Below, piece after piece: positions 32,701 through 43,163 of a stretch of DNA of 64,000 bases. The stretch is from positions 1,922,001 through 1,986,000 of the forward strand of contig JAYJMM010000038.1 of assembly GCA_037349105.1 (NCBI GenBank), read 5' to 3'. Position 1 is the stretch's first letter; each line of letters opens with the position of its first letter. A program made the translations under genes and the position numbers. The DNA comes from Limnomonas spitsbergensis. Taxonomy: Eukaryota > Chlorophyta > Chlorophyceae > Chlamydomonadales. The notes below the pieces were generated by a model that saw only the letters and a list, made by a program, of their open reading frames with translations, ran no database searches and was not told where the DNA came from.

Positions 32701-35700
32701 GTGTGGACAATTTGAGCAAAGTCGTTTGTTCAAAACACAGCCCTCCCGCCCTGTGTGGACTGTGGACGTTATGACCAAGGTCAAGGCAAAGGGGCCATAT
32801 CACCGCCCCTTCTCCCCCTGCGTGCCAATTTGAGCGCTGCTCATGCAGGCGCTGCACTTGGGGTCGCTACATGCCGCGGTGTCACGCCTCAGAATGTACT
32901 TTACTCAAATTTGAATACCAAACCATTTTACAAACAATTTGAATGCCATGAATAAGGCAACGCTCGCCCTGCTTCCCCCGCGTAGAGCACGGACATTAAG
33001 GTCAATGAGTTGACTCCTCCGCTGTTCCTACGCGCCCCAGACGCTGCCGCCATGTCGCAGCTGCCGGTGGAGGAGGCCGTGGGCTACATACGGGCCCTGG
33101 GGCTGGCACCCACCAAGGGGAAGAATATGGTAGCCATGAGCAAGGTGAGTAGTGGCCATGAGCATAGTGAGTCGTGGCCTCGCGCATGATGAGTGGTGGC
33201 CGTGCGCATGGTGAGTGGTGGCCATGAGCATAGTGAGCAAGGCAGGGGGGAGAGAGTCCCGATCCTCGCTGCTCGTCCTGCTCATGAGCTTCCATCATTT
33301 CTCATTCAGTGCTGAAAACGGTTCGCAGGAGCAAGCCCTGTGGGCCTGCTGGCGCATTATGGCCTGACTGACTTCAGTTTGATTCTGAAAACTGTCACCC
33401 GCCATCTGTGTTGATTTGTAGATGCTGATGGAGCTGCACGCGGGGCAGGTGCCGGACACCTTTGCGGCGCTGGAGAACCTGCCTGGAGTGGGACATAAGA
33501 CGTGAGCAATCTGGGCTCGGAAGGGAGGGACAGGATAACAGCATTCTAAAATGCTCTGTGCCTGTCGGCCTGCCTGCCTGCAGTGCGGCACATGCCTTAA
33601 GCAGACTGAACTGCGAGCTGGTGGACATGATTTTGTAAATTGCTGCCTGCCTGCCAGCCAGCCTGCCAGCCAGCCTGCCTGCCAGCCTGCCCGCCCGCCT
33701 GCTCACCTGCCCGCCCGCCTGCCTGCCCGCCTGCCCGCCCGCCTGCCTGCCTGCCTGCCTGTTTGCCTGCCTGACTTTTTATTCCGGGCTAAAACCTACC
33801 CAGGTGGTGGATCATCCAAGCCTGAAAGATAAATCTTACACAGACCTGACACATGCCTTCGCTGCCTGCCTGTCTGCTTGCCTTCCTGTTCTCCTGCTAG
33901 CCTACCTGCCTGCTAGTATACGTGTTCACACAATCCTCAAAGGGTCTCTTTGGCATCGCCCAATTGCACTGTTTGTGGCAAATTGTTTGCGCTCCCTTTC
34001 TGATCAACGAGCCTGGCAGCGTTCTTCTATGACCTCCTTTGGGCTGGGATGGATCAGTACATCACGAGTACATCAGAGATCATTTTAGCGTGCTTCAGCT
34101 ACAATTCAGCTACATCACGGCCTACAGCCGTGGGGGCCTGGTGCAACAAGCCCTACTTCTGGGGCCACAGGTTGTAGGCCGGTCAAGGTTTGGTCCCCAT
34201 CGGCTCAGTAATGGCCGCCCGGCGGCCCCTGAAGGTGCTCTGGCACGCACAAAAATATACGCTGGAGTACATGTCACGCCTCACATGCTATGTGCCATGG
34301 GCAGTAGGATGCAAAACTTAGACACTAGACATAATCCATTGCTTTAATTCAGCATCTTGAGGGATCTTTATCACGATTCGCATTTATGATGCCTCATGCG
34401 AAGAATTTCGAAAATCGCTTTGTGAAGTACAATTTCTAAAGTGTGAACCAAGATTTCCAGATTGCTTTTTGAAATTGTGTACTACCAGTTTCGCGATGAG
34501 TCATCATAAATGCGCACCATGATAATCTAAGTTGTACTGATAATAGTGCTGCACTCAATAATATTTGAATAGGAAGCGGGCTGTGTGACACCTTCCAGCC
34601 TTTTGAAGGGATGGCCCTAGTAGCACATGGGTCCTCTCCTCCTCTCTTCCTCTCTTCCTATGCAATGGGCCTGCCAACCTTATTCTCCTATATTCTGCTG
34701 TGGAGCTGGGTAGGACCTGATCCACCCTACACACTTGTTGCACAGGGCAAGCTGTGTGATGTCTCAAGTCTTCAACAAGCAAGCATTCCCGGTTGACACA
34801 CACATACACAGGTGTGGCGGTTAAAAAGTGTGACCAGCCTGGTGTGAAGTGTGGCACATGAAATTATCTGGACGTTGCCCTCATGAGCTCGTGCATATCA
34901 AAGGTCAGCAGTGGTAGATATCTTCCGATCTTCGCCGTAACTTGTTGGAGGCCTACCTATATGGTGAACGTGAAGAAGCAGCGTTCAAAAACTCAGGGCC
35001 ACGGTGTCCTGGACTAGACTCAAAAACTGGACTCAAAACCTCAGGGCCGCGGTGGCGTGGACACTACCAAGCAGACAACCTCCTCCTTCACCCCCTGATT
35101 TGACTTTCAAACATTCCGTAGTTTTCGGTTTGCAGATTACTTGTCTGGCCATGGCAAGCCATGTGTACTACAAAGCTGGCTTAAAGTAGGTAGCAGGACA
35201 GCCCAGACGAATCCCTGGATCTGGAACGGAAAAATAAAACAAAACATTGGAAGTCAGAGAGTGAGCGTCCTTGGCCAGTTTGAGTACGTCACAATCAGAT
35301 TTCCAGACTTTGCCCCTCCCTCCTCAAACTGCAACAACCTGCCTGAGTCTCAGCCTGGCCCCCCTGCCTGCCTGCATCCCGGCCTCCCTCCCAGCCTACC
35401 TGCATCCCGGCCTCCCTCCCTGCCTGGCTGCATCCCGGCCTCCCTCCCAGCCTGCCTGCATCCCGGCCTCCCTCCCTTCCTGCCTGCATCCCGGCCTCCC
35501 TCCCTGCCTGCCTGCATCCCGGCCTCCCTCCTTGCCTACCTGCATCCCGGCCTCCCTCCCTGCCTCCCTGCATCCCGACCTCCCTCCCAGCCTGCCTGCA
35601 TCCCGGCCTCCCTCCCTTCCTGCCTGCATCCCGGCCTCCCTCCCTGCCTGCCTGCATCCCGGCCTCCCTCCTTGCCTACCTGCATCCCGGCCTCCCTCCC

Positions 35701-38700
35701 TGCCTCCCTGCATCCCCGCCTCCCTCCCAGCCTGCCTGCTTCCCGGCCTCCCTCCCAGCCTACCTTAACCCGGCCTCTCTCCCTGCCTGCTTGCATCCCG
35801 GCCTCCCTCCCTGCCTGCCTGCATCCTGGCCTCCCTCCCAGCCTGCCTGCATCCCGGCCTCCCTCCATGCCTGCCTGCATCCCGGCCTCCCTCCCAGCCT
35901 AACTGCATCCCGGCCTCCCTCCCTGCCTGCTTGCATCCCGGCCTCCCTCCCTGCCTGCCTGCATCCTGGCCTCCCTCCCAGCCTGCCTGCATCCCGGCCT
36001 CCCTCCCTGCCTGCCTGCATCCCGACCTCCCTCCCTACCTACCTGCATCCCGGCCTCCCTCCCTGCCTGCTTGCTTCCCGGCCTCCCTCCCTGCCTGCCT
36101 GCATCCCGACCTCCCTCCATGCCTGCCTGCATCCCGGCCTCCCTCCCAGCCTACCTGCATCCCGGCCTCCCTCCATGCCTGCCTGCATCCTGGCCTCCCT
36201 CTCTGCCTGCCTGCATCCCGGCCTCCCTCCTGCCTGCCTGCATCCCGGCCTCCCTCCTAGCCTGCCTGCATCCCGGCCTCCCTCCCTGCCTGCCTGCATC
36301 CTGGCCTCCCTCCCTGCCTGCCTGCATCCCGGCCTCCCTCCCTGCCTGCCTGCATCCTGGCCTCCCTCCCAGCACGCCTGCATCCCGGCCTCCCTCCCTG
36401 CCTGCCTGCATCCCGGCCTCCCTCCCTGCCTGCCTGCATCCCGGCCTCCCTCCCAGCCTACCTGCATCCCGGCCTCCCTCCCTGCCTGCTTGCATCCCGG
36501 CCTCCCTCCCTGCCTGCCTGCATCCTGGCCTCCCTCCCAGCCTGCCTGCATCCCGGCCTCCCTCCCTGCCTGCCTGCATCCCGACCTCCCTCCCTACCTA
36601 CCTGCATCCCGGCCTCCCTCCCTGCCTGCTTGCTTCCCGGCCTCCCTCCCTGCCTGCCTGCATCCTGGCCTCCCTCCCTGCCTGCTTGCTTCCCAGCCTC
36701 CCTCCCTGCCTGCCTGCATCCCGGCCTCCCTCCCTGCCTGCCTGCATCCCAGCCTCCCTCCCAGCCTACCTGCATCCCGGCCCCCCTCCATACCTGCCTG
36801 CATCCCGGCCTCCCTATCTGCCTGCCTGCATCCCGGCCTCCCTCCTGCCTGCCTGCATCCCGGCCTCCCTCCCAGCCTGCCTGCATCCCGGCCTCCCTCC
36901 CTGCCTGCCTACATCCCGGCCTCCCTCCCTGCCTGCTTGCATCCCGGCCTCCCTCCCAGCCTACCTTAACCCGGCCTCCCTCACTGCCTGCCTGCATCCC
37001 GGCCTCCTTCCCTGCCTACCTGCATCCCGGCCTCCCTCCCAGCCTGCCTGCATCCCAGCCTCCCTCCCAGCCTACCTGCATCCCGGCCTCCCTCCATGCC
37101 TGCCTGCATCCTGGCCTCCCTCCCTGCCTGCCTGCCTCCCGGCCTCCCTCCCTGCCTGCCTGCATCCCGGCCTCCCTCCCTGCCTGCCTGCATCCCGGCC
37201 TCCCTCCCTGCCTGCCTGCATCCCGGCCTCCCTCCCTGCCTGCCTGCATCCCGGCCTCCCTCCCAGCATGCCTGCATCCCGGCCTCCCTCCCTGCCTGCC
37301 TGCATCCCGGCCTCCCTCCCTGCCTCCTTGCTTCCCGGCCTCCCTCCCTGCCTGCTTGCTTCCTGGCCTCCCTCCCTGCCTGCCTGCATCCTGGCCTCCC
37401 TCCCTGCCTGCTTGCTTCCCGGCCTCCCTCCCTGCCTGCCTGCATCCCGACCTCCCTCCCTCCCTGCTTGCTTCCCGGCATCCCTCCCTGCCTGCCTGCA
37501 TCCCGGCCTCCCTCCCTGCCTGCCTGAATCCCGGCCTCCCTCCCTGCCTGCCTGCATCCCGGCCTCCCTCCCTACCTGCCTGCATCCCGGCCTCCCTCCC
37601 TGCCTGCCTGCATCCCGACCTCCCTCCCTACCTACCTGCATCCCGGCCTCCCTCCCTGCCTGCCTGCATCCCGGCCTTCCTCCCTGCCTGCCTGCATCTT
37701 GGCCTCCCTTCCTGCCTACTTGCATCCCGGCCTCCCTCCCTGCCTACCTGCATCCCGGCCTCCCTCCCTGCCTGCCTGCATCCCGGCCTCCCTCCCTGCC
37801 TGCCTGCATCCCGGCCTCCCTCCCTGCCTGCCTGCATCCCGGCCTCCCTCCCTGCCTTCCTGAACCTGGCCTCCCTCCCTGCCTGCTTGCATCCCGGCCT
37901 CCCTCCCTGCCTGCCTGAATCCCGGCCTCCCTCCTACCTGCCTGCATCTCGGCCTCCCTACCTGCCTCCTTGCTTCCCGGCCTCCCTCCCTGCCTGCCTG
38001 CATCCTGGCCTCCCTCCCTGCCTGCTTGCATCCCGGCCTCCCTCCCTGCCTGCCTGCATCCCGACCTCCCTCCCTGCCTGCCTGTATCCCGGCCTCCCTC
38101 CCTGCCTATCTGCATCCCGGCCTCCCTCCCTGCCTACCTGCATCCCGGCCTCCCTCCCAGCCTGCCTGCATCCCGGCCTCCCTTCCAGCCTACCTTAACC
38201 CGGCCTCCCTCCCTGCCTGCTTGCATCCCGGCCTCCCTCCCTGCCTGCCTGCATCCTGGCCTCCCTCCCAGCCTGCCTGCATCCCGGCCTCCCTCCCTGC
38301 CTGCCTGCATCCCGGCCTCCCTCCCTGCCTGCCTGAATCCCGGCCTCCCTCCTACCTGCCTGCAACTCGGCCTCCCTACCTGCCTCCTTGCTTCCCGGCC
38401 TCCCTCCCTGCCTGCCTGCATCCTGGCCTCCCTCCCTGCCTGCTTGCATCCCGGCCTCCCTCCCTGCCTGCCTGCATCCCGACCTCCCTCCCTCCATGCC
38501 TGCCTGTATCCCGGCCTCCCACCCTGCCTGCCTGCATCCCGGCCTCCCTCCCTGCCTACCTGCATCCCGGCCTCCCTCCCAGCCTGCCTGCACCCCGGCC
38601 TCCCTTCCAGCCTACCTTAACCCGGCCTCCCTCCCTGCCTGCTTGCATCCCGGCGTCCCTCCATGCCTGCCTGCATCCTGGCCTCCCTCCCTGCCTGCCT

Positions 38701-40986
38701 GCCTCCCGGCCTCCCTCCCTGCCTGCCTGCATCCCGGCCTCCCTCCCTGCCTGCCTGCATCCCGGCCTCCCTCCCTGCCTGCCTGCATCCCGGCCTCCCT
38801 CCCTGCCTGCCTGCATCCTGGCCTCCCTCCCAGCATGCCTGCATCCCGGCCTCCCTCCTTGCCTGCATGCATCCCGGCCTCCCTCCCTGCATGCCTGCAT
38901 CCCGGCCTCCCTCCCTGCCTGCTTGCATCCCGGCCTCCCTCCCTACCTGCCTGTATCCCGGCCTTCCTCCTGCCTACCTGCTTCCCGGCCTCCCTCCCTG
39001 CCTGCCTGCATTCCGGGCTCCCTCCCAGCCTACCTGCATCCCAGCCTCCCTCCGTGCCTGCCTGCAATTCGGCCTCCCTCCCTGCCTGCCTGCATCCCGG
39101 CCTCCCTCCCTGCCTGCCTGCATCCCGGCCTCCCTCCCTGCCTGCCTGCATCCCGGCCTCCCTCCCTGCCTACCTGCATCCTGGCCTCCCTCCCTGCCTA
39201 TCTGCATCCCAGCCTTCCTCCCTGCCTGCCTGCATCCCGGCCTCCCTCCCTGCTAGTATGAGCCTCGGCTTCCCTCCCTTCCTGTCTCTGCCTCCCTCCC
39301 TCCCTGCCTGTCTCAGCCTTGCTCCCTCCCTGCCTGTCTCAGCCTCAATGCCTGCTTGCTTGCGTCTCAGCCTCCCTCCCTGCCTGCCTGCCTGCCTGCC
39401 TTCTCCCCTTTCTGTCTCAGCCTCAATGCCTGCTTGCTTGCGTCCCTGCCTCTCCATGCCATGCTTGCTTGCCGGATCAGGCTGGCGCAGCGCTGGGGCC
39501 TGACCAACGGCTTGTCTGTGGAGCAGACCGAGGCGGACCTCAAGGTGCTGCTGCCTGAGGCACGCTGGAGGGATGCCCACCTGCAGATCATCTACTTCGG
39601 TGCGAGGCAGGCATATAGGCAGATAGATTGAGGTTTATGATGGAGTGAGGATTACGATGGAGTGAGGTTTACGATGGAGTGAATTCAAAATCTTCCAGTC
39701 TTAGGCAGCTCTCTTCCCGCATGGTTGCAACCAGTTACAGTCTCGGTTAGAGAGGTGGGCCTGTGTGTTCTGCGGGCTAGCTCTTGTTGCATCAGTCGTG
39801 TGCAACGGAGTTGTCCACCCTTGTCCAGTTGTAGTGAGCTTGTGCTTGGCCTGAGCTTCATCTTGGGGCTCTCTCCGCACAGCCTTTTTCATACTGATGG
39901 ATGGAGGGCTCGGTTTTTCAGGGCTGGGGGAGCCAGCGCTTGTACGGGTGGAGGCCTTGAATGCAAACAACATCAACAAAATGAGTGGCAACTGTGGAAA
40001 CGTCTTTGTTGGACTGTGGGCATGGTGTCTCTTTTAGGGCTGGAGGGTCCACCTCATGGATGTGGAATAAGAAGAAACATGAATTCAGAGCTGCGTTATT
40101 ATACGTTATCCGTGACTTCCGAGGTGGCGGGGTAGCATTCACACTGGATTGTTCACACTGGATGTGTTGTACCTTGGCAACACCCTTGCATGCAGGCCCC
40201 CCCCCCCCTGCAAGCAAGGGGGGCCCCCCCCTGCCCGTTTTGTTGGTGTGTGCCCAATTGCAAGGTCCTTGTTCACAGGAGTTTCGTGACGGAAATATAG
40301 TATTAGGAATTTAGAAAAGGCTTTCACTAGGGAATGTGATCAGGATAAGAAAGCAAAATCGCTAAGATGAGGGGAAAGCTGGATCCACCATGCACTCTTG
40401 TTTGAACCTGCTCTCCCGTTTGAATTATCTGGGTTTTAACCCTGACACACTTTTCAAGGCGCACAGTTGGCCAGGCATGCCCGCGTCCTCTAGGCTGGGA
40501 CCTGATGCTCTGTCCTTCAAGATCCACGAAGCAGCATCCGGAATTTCTGTCTGTACTTCAATTGGCACATTAGAGGGCCTCCTTGCCCCCCCCATGTTTT
40601 CAGCCCTGTCGGTGGCAAATGTTAGTTTTTAATAGATAAGGGCATATGGCCTCGCATGCAGTAATGTGGCCCTTGCATTCTGACGACCTTCCGCTTCGAG
40701 CCTTATTCAAAAGGCTGGTTATGCGGCCATACATTCTGATGACCTTCCACTTCTGACTTTCCGAGCCTTGTTCAGAACGCTGGTCCCTGCCTGTGCCCAC
40801 ACCACAGGCCGCCAGCACTGCCCCGCCCAGCGGCACAGCCCGGAGGAATGTCCAATCTGCAGTTGGGCCGCGGTCCCTCCTTACAACAGGCGAGGCTTTG
40901 AGGCTTTTAATTTTTATGATGCCAGAAGGAAACGCCCCCAGGCGGTATTGGAGGATTCACCTCCTGGACCGGAGCAAGCCCTCTGA
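29293..40986 (+). CDS. NTH1: endonuclease III (NTH) DNA glycosylase/AP lyase, probably damaged
   Basis: Base-excision repair glycosylase for oxidised pyrimidines. Exons: 29293-29793, 31842-31949, 32986-33145, 33422-33501, 39481-39599, 40808-40986. Visible motifs: ASPFQLLVAVMLSAQ, YIRALGLAPTKG, the helix-hairpin-helix LPGVGHKT with the catalytic Lys, LAQRWGLTNGLSVEQTEAD, and the iron-sulphur region HCPAQRHSPEECPICSW. The cluster spacing Cys-x9-Cys-x2-Cys differs from the E. coli Cys-x6-Cys-x2-Cys-x5-Cys and is closer to a bacterial subgroup that I recall. The N-terminal exon is Lys-rich and nuclear-signal-like; from the upstream Met it adds about 50 residues resembling an organelle transit peptide. 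Two defects: a G5 run at 33117-33121 shifts frame in exon 3, and the exon for the ...PAFPVDTHIHR part with the catalytic Asp is not found in the 6 kb intron 33502-39480. A TGTAA lies 30 bp after the stop. Confidence 0.8.
30540..31375 (+). repeat. 69-bp minisatellite, about 12 copies
   Basis: Each 69-bp unit is a pair of similar halves built on AGCAGGCCT-A-GGCCAGCTTCATCAGT. It is open in a plus frame (SSRPCCSTPTASFM) and a minus frame (LLLMKLALG) because 69 is divisible by three. It lies in NTH intron 1, and splicing from 29793 to 31842 skips it with correct phase, so I do not call it coding. Confidence 0.9.
32020..32049 (+). other. duplicated 3' end of NTH exon 2, possible 10-codon cassette
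   Basis: The last 30 bases of exon 2 (LLVAVMLSAQ) and its GTAAGTGTGAC donor recur 100 bp downstream as LLVAVMRSAQ with the same donor. The copy is preceded by a usable acceptor (ctcctttgcag). It is exactly 30 nt and phase 0 at both ends, so inclusion would add ten residues without a frameshift. Confidence 0.65.
32277..32466. mobile_element. mariner-like MITE, copy 3
   Basis: 190 bp with ends CCGTAGATTTG / CAAATCTACAG and intact TA on both sides. It lies in the NTH intron between exons 2 and 3. Confidence 0.8.
33133..33241 (+). repeat. 22-bp repeat made from exon 3 end plus splice donor of NTH
   Basis: Five units. The first is the true exon end GTAGCCATGAGCAAG with donor GTGAGTAG; the next four repeat TGGCCATGAGCATAGTGAGT with changes. 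The copies sit directly downstream of the donor. Confidence 0.85.
33640..33775 (+). repeat. CCTG/CCAG tetranucleotide tract
   Basis: Simple CCTGCCTGCCAGCCAG and CCCGCCTG sequence in the large NTH intron. The same CTGCC word is the core of the 28-bp array beginning near 35355. Confidence 0.9.
34085..34240 (+). repeat. dispersed repeat family E, copy 2
   Basis: Shares CTTCAGCTACAATTCAGCTA, GCCGTGGGGGCCTGG and GGCCGCCCGGCGGCCCC with 52245-52385. It lies in the large NTH intron. Confidence 0.7.
35355..39470 (+). repeat. 28-bp minisatellite, about 140 copies
   Basis: Tandem CCTCCCTGCCTGCCTGCATC plus CCGGCCTC with many point variants and some deleted units; it decays into CCTCCCTGCCTG toward 39470. 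It ends about 10 bp before the acceptor gatcag of the NTH exon at 39481, forming a 4 kb pyrimidine-rich tract. Long frames on both strands (up to 615 codons) are artefacts of a stop-free unit. Confidence 0.95.
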
Positions 40987-42331
40987 CAGAAAATACCCGC
41001 CCCCCCCCAGCGTCATGTAAGGCATGCTGATAGGAAATGCCACATGACAGCTTTGGTTCTACGCCCTCACTCTAGTCCTAGTTTTGTGTGGGTGTGTCAG
41101 GCACTCAAGAGATAGCACCTGACCTTGTCATTTTTTGTGCCAGCTGCGCTCTGTGCCTGATGTCCAATGTGCTCATGGGCCTGAGGAGTGAGATGTCTCT
41201 TGCTTTTCTTATCACGGGTGGCATCTGCGCTTGCAGGTTAGGCACGTCACCTTCGCGACCCGGGCAAAAGCCCTCTGGTCCAAAGCGTGCCACCAAGACG
41301 AAGGTCACTTAATGCAAAGTGTGCAATGAAATGATCCCGCTTGAGGGTTGGAGGGTGAGCCTCACCTGGAGCGGGCTAGCTACAGAGGTGTTGATTGTTT
41401 TGGGTGTGGGAGTCCGGACCACCCACAGGTCAAGTCTCAGGCGCACTGAGGGTAGAATGAGGAATGGGCTGCAGACTCTTCTTTTCAGCTGCACAATGCA
41501 CACATGACTAGGTAGCGGATTTTAAGGTCCATGATTTCATTTTTTTGCTACGCGTGCGCCATGAAGTGGTACTGCATTTGCACTTTTCGTGCGAGACAAA
41601 ACTAACTGAAGTGTAGATCATGTACAGCATACACACTATCGTTTGTTCTGATAGCTTGGCTGAAAAAGGCTGGGGGTCATCCTGACTCCATCCCCTCTAC
41701 AGGTGGGCCTGATCTTTCCTTTATCTTTCATCCCAAACGGTTGAGCACTTTCGTGTCTACTTAAGTAGGCCCCAGAGGTGGTAAATCATATATTTATTCA
41801 GATTTTAACAGTTCGGTGCAGCATAATACCGCCTGTGTACGTGCCTAATATTAGGCATGCATGACGTAGATATTCATCATGTGTAGTATGACGTTGCAAG
41901 CCTGACATCTTGTAGCGGCAGCGTGTACTACCATGCATTATTCTTTACCCGAACACAGTGTCCTCCCGGGTATATAGCAAAGCTTTCACATGCGGGACCC
42001 AAGATTCAACTACCCAATCGGTAACAGAGAAATAATGGTCTCAACCAAGTGTTCTTATTCTCCGTTAAAAGCATTTTCAAAACAAGCCAGCCCTACCAAT
42101 ATCCCCTCTCGGATCAATTCCTTGGGTCAAGGCATCATCGAACCCTAACTATCTGGCGCAACATTTGCTGAGGCACGCCATGAATCAAGCTGGCATCCTC
42201 ATGCAAGTGCGGTGACCGGTTACTATAATGTTCAGTACAGGCTTATGATGCTAACTGGACCCCATTGCACATGGGGTCGAGAGGTACCATGCCATGCGTA
42301 GACCACTCATAGGTGCAACCATGCACGACGT
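40987..42331. other. convergent intergenic region
   Basis: Lies between the 3' ends of NTH (plus) and ATP9 (minus). A TGTAA at 41016-41020 is a plausible NTH poly(A) signal. No other gene is visible. Confidence 0.6.
41016..41020 (+). terminator. putative TGTAA poly(A) signal of NTH
   Basis: TGTAA is the usual polyadenylation signal in chlorophycean algae. It lies 30 bp after the stop. Five bases occur often by chance. Confidence 0.35.
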
Positions 42332-43163
42332 CTAAGCGAACAGAATCAGGAAGACGACCAGCAGTGAGAACAGGGCAATGGACTCCGTGAGAGCGAATCC
42401 CAGCAGTGCGTAACCGACCAGCTGCTTCGCGATGTTAGGGTTGCGCGCAGCGCCGTTGATGAGGGATCCGAACATGACACCCAGGCCGGCACCGACACCC
42501 GCGAGGGCAATGGTGGCGCATCCGGCACCAACCATCTTGGAGGCAGCGAGGATGCTCATGGCGCGGACCGGCGCGGAAACGGTCTTGTGTGCAGCGAATG
42601 GGCTGACGGCATTTGTCCTGATTCCGCTGACGAGGCCAGAGGCAGACAGGCCGAACACGGCAGGGACCTGGGAAATCAGGGAAGAGTCCAACGAATTTAG
42701 TTAGGCACGATCAGCTTCACCAATGACACAGGGTGCTCCCTAAGCATGCAGCGAACATTAATTAGCTAAAGATAATTCGACTAACCTTCAGGGAGGGCGC
42801 CGCAGGCAGGACGGTCTGCTCAGACACCTAGAAATCACAAAAGAGGCAGGATCAGTGGCGGCAAATATTGGCTTCACGAAATGCAATGCGAACATACCTG
42901 CTGTGACACAGCGCTCGAGGACACTGCGGGCAGAAAACACAAAGATGTGATCATCAATGAAATAAAGTGGATGAGACAAGGCTGCACGAACAGTATGGGC
43001 TATTACCCTTCCCAGATGCGTTTTATATTGGACATCGGAACAAGAAGTAAAAGCAGCCATCTCGAATGGGGGAATACGCACCCTGGGCAACCTGCGCCTG
43101 AGAGGCGAGGCATCGCAGTGCGCTGAGCTTTGGCAGCAGGGACTGTGTCTGACGGAGGGCCAT
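42332..43163 (-). CDS. ATP9: mitochondrial ATP synthase c subunit, nuclear-encoded
   Basis: Rotor-ring proton carrier of mitochondrial F1Fo ATP synthase. Exons 43163-43082, 42923-42898, 42827-42786 and 42667-42332 join in phase to a 161-residue precursor. The first part ([18 protein letters not shown]) is basic, hydroxylated and free of acidic residues, as for a matrix-targeting presequence. The mature part begins near [18 protein letters not shown] and forms two membrane helices joined by the polar loop [11 protein letters not shown]. The second helix carries the proton-binding Glu in [10 protein letters not shown]. These are the mitochondrial-type loop and helix, not those of plastid atpH. 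Precursor length is close to Chlamydomonas ATP9. Nuclear location of this gene is known from chlamydomonadalean algae; most other green algae keep it in mtDNA. It converges with NTH on the left. Confidence 0.95.

Noticed and set aside
35141..39503. Leu/Pro/Ala/Cys-rich and Gly/Arg-rich frames up to 615 codons
   Set aside because: They are products of the 28-bp array read in every frame on both strands, with no family similarity.
42332..42691. Plastid atpH
   Set aside because: The loop [11 protein letters not shown] and the presequence are of the mitochondrial type, and the gene has introns.
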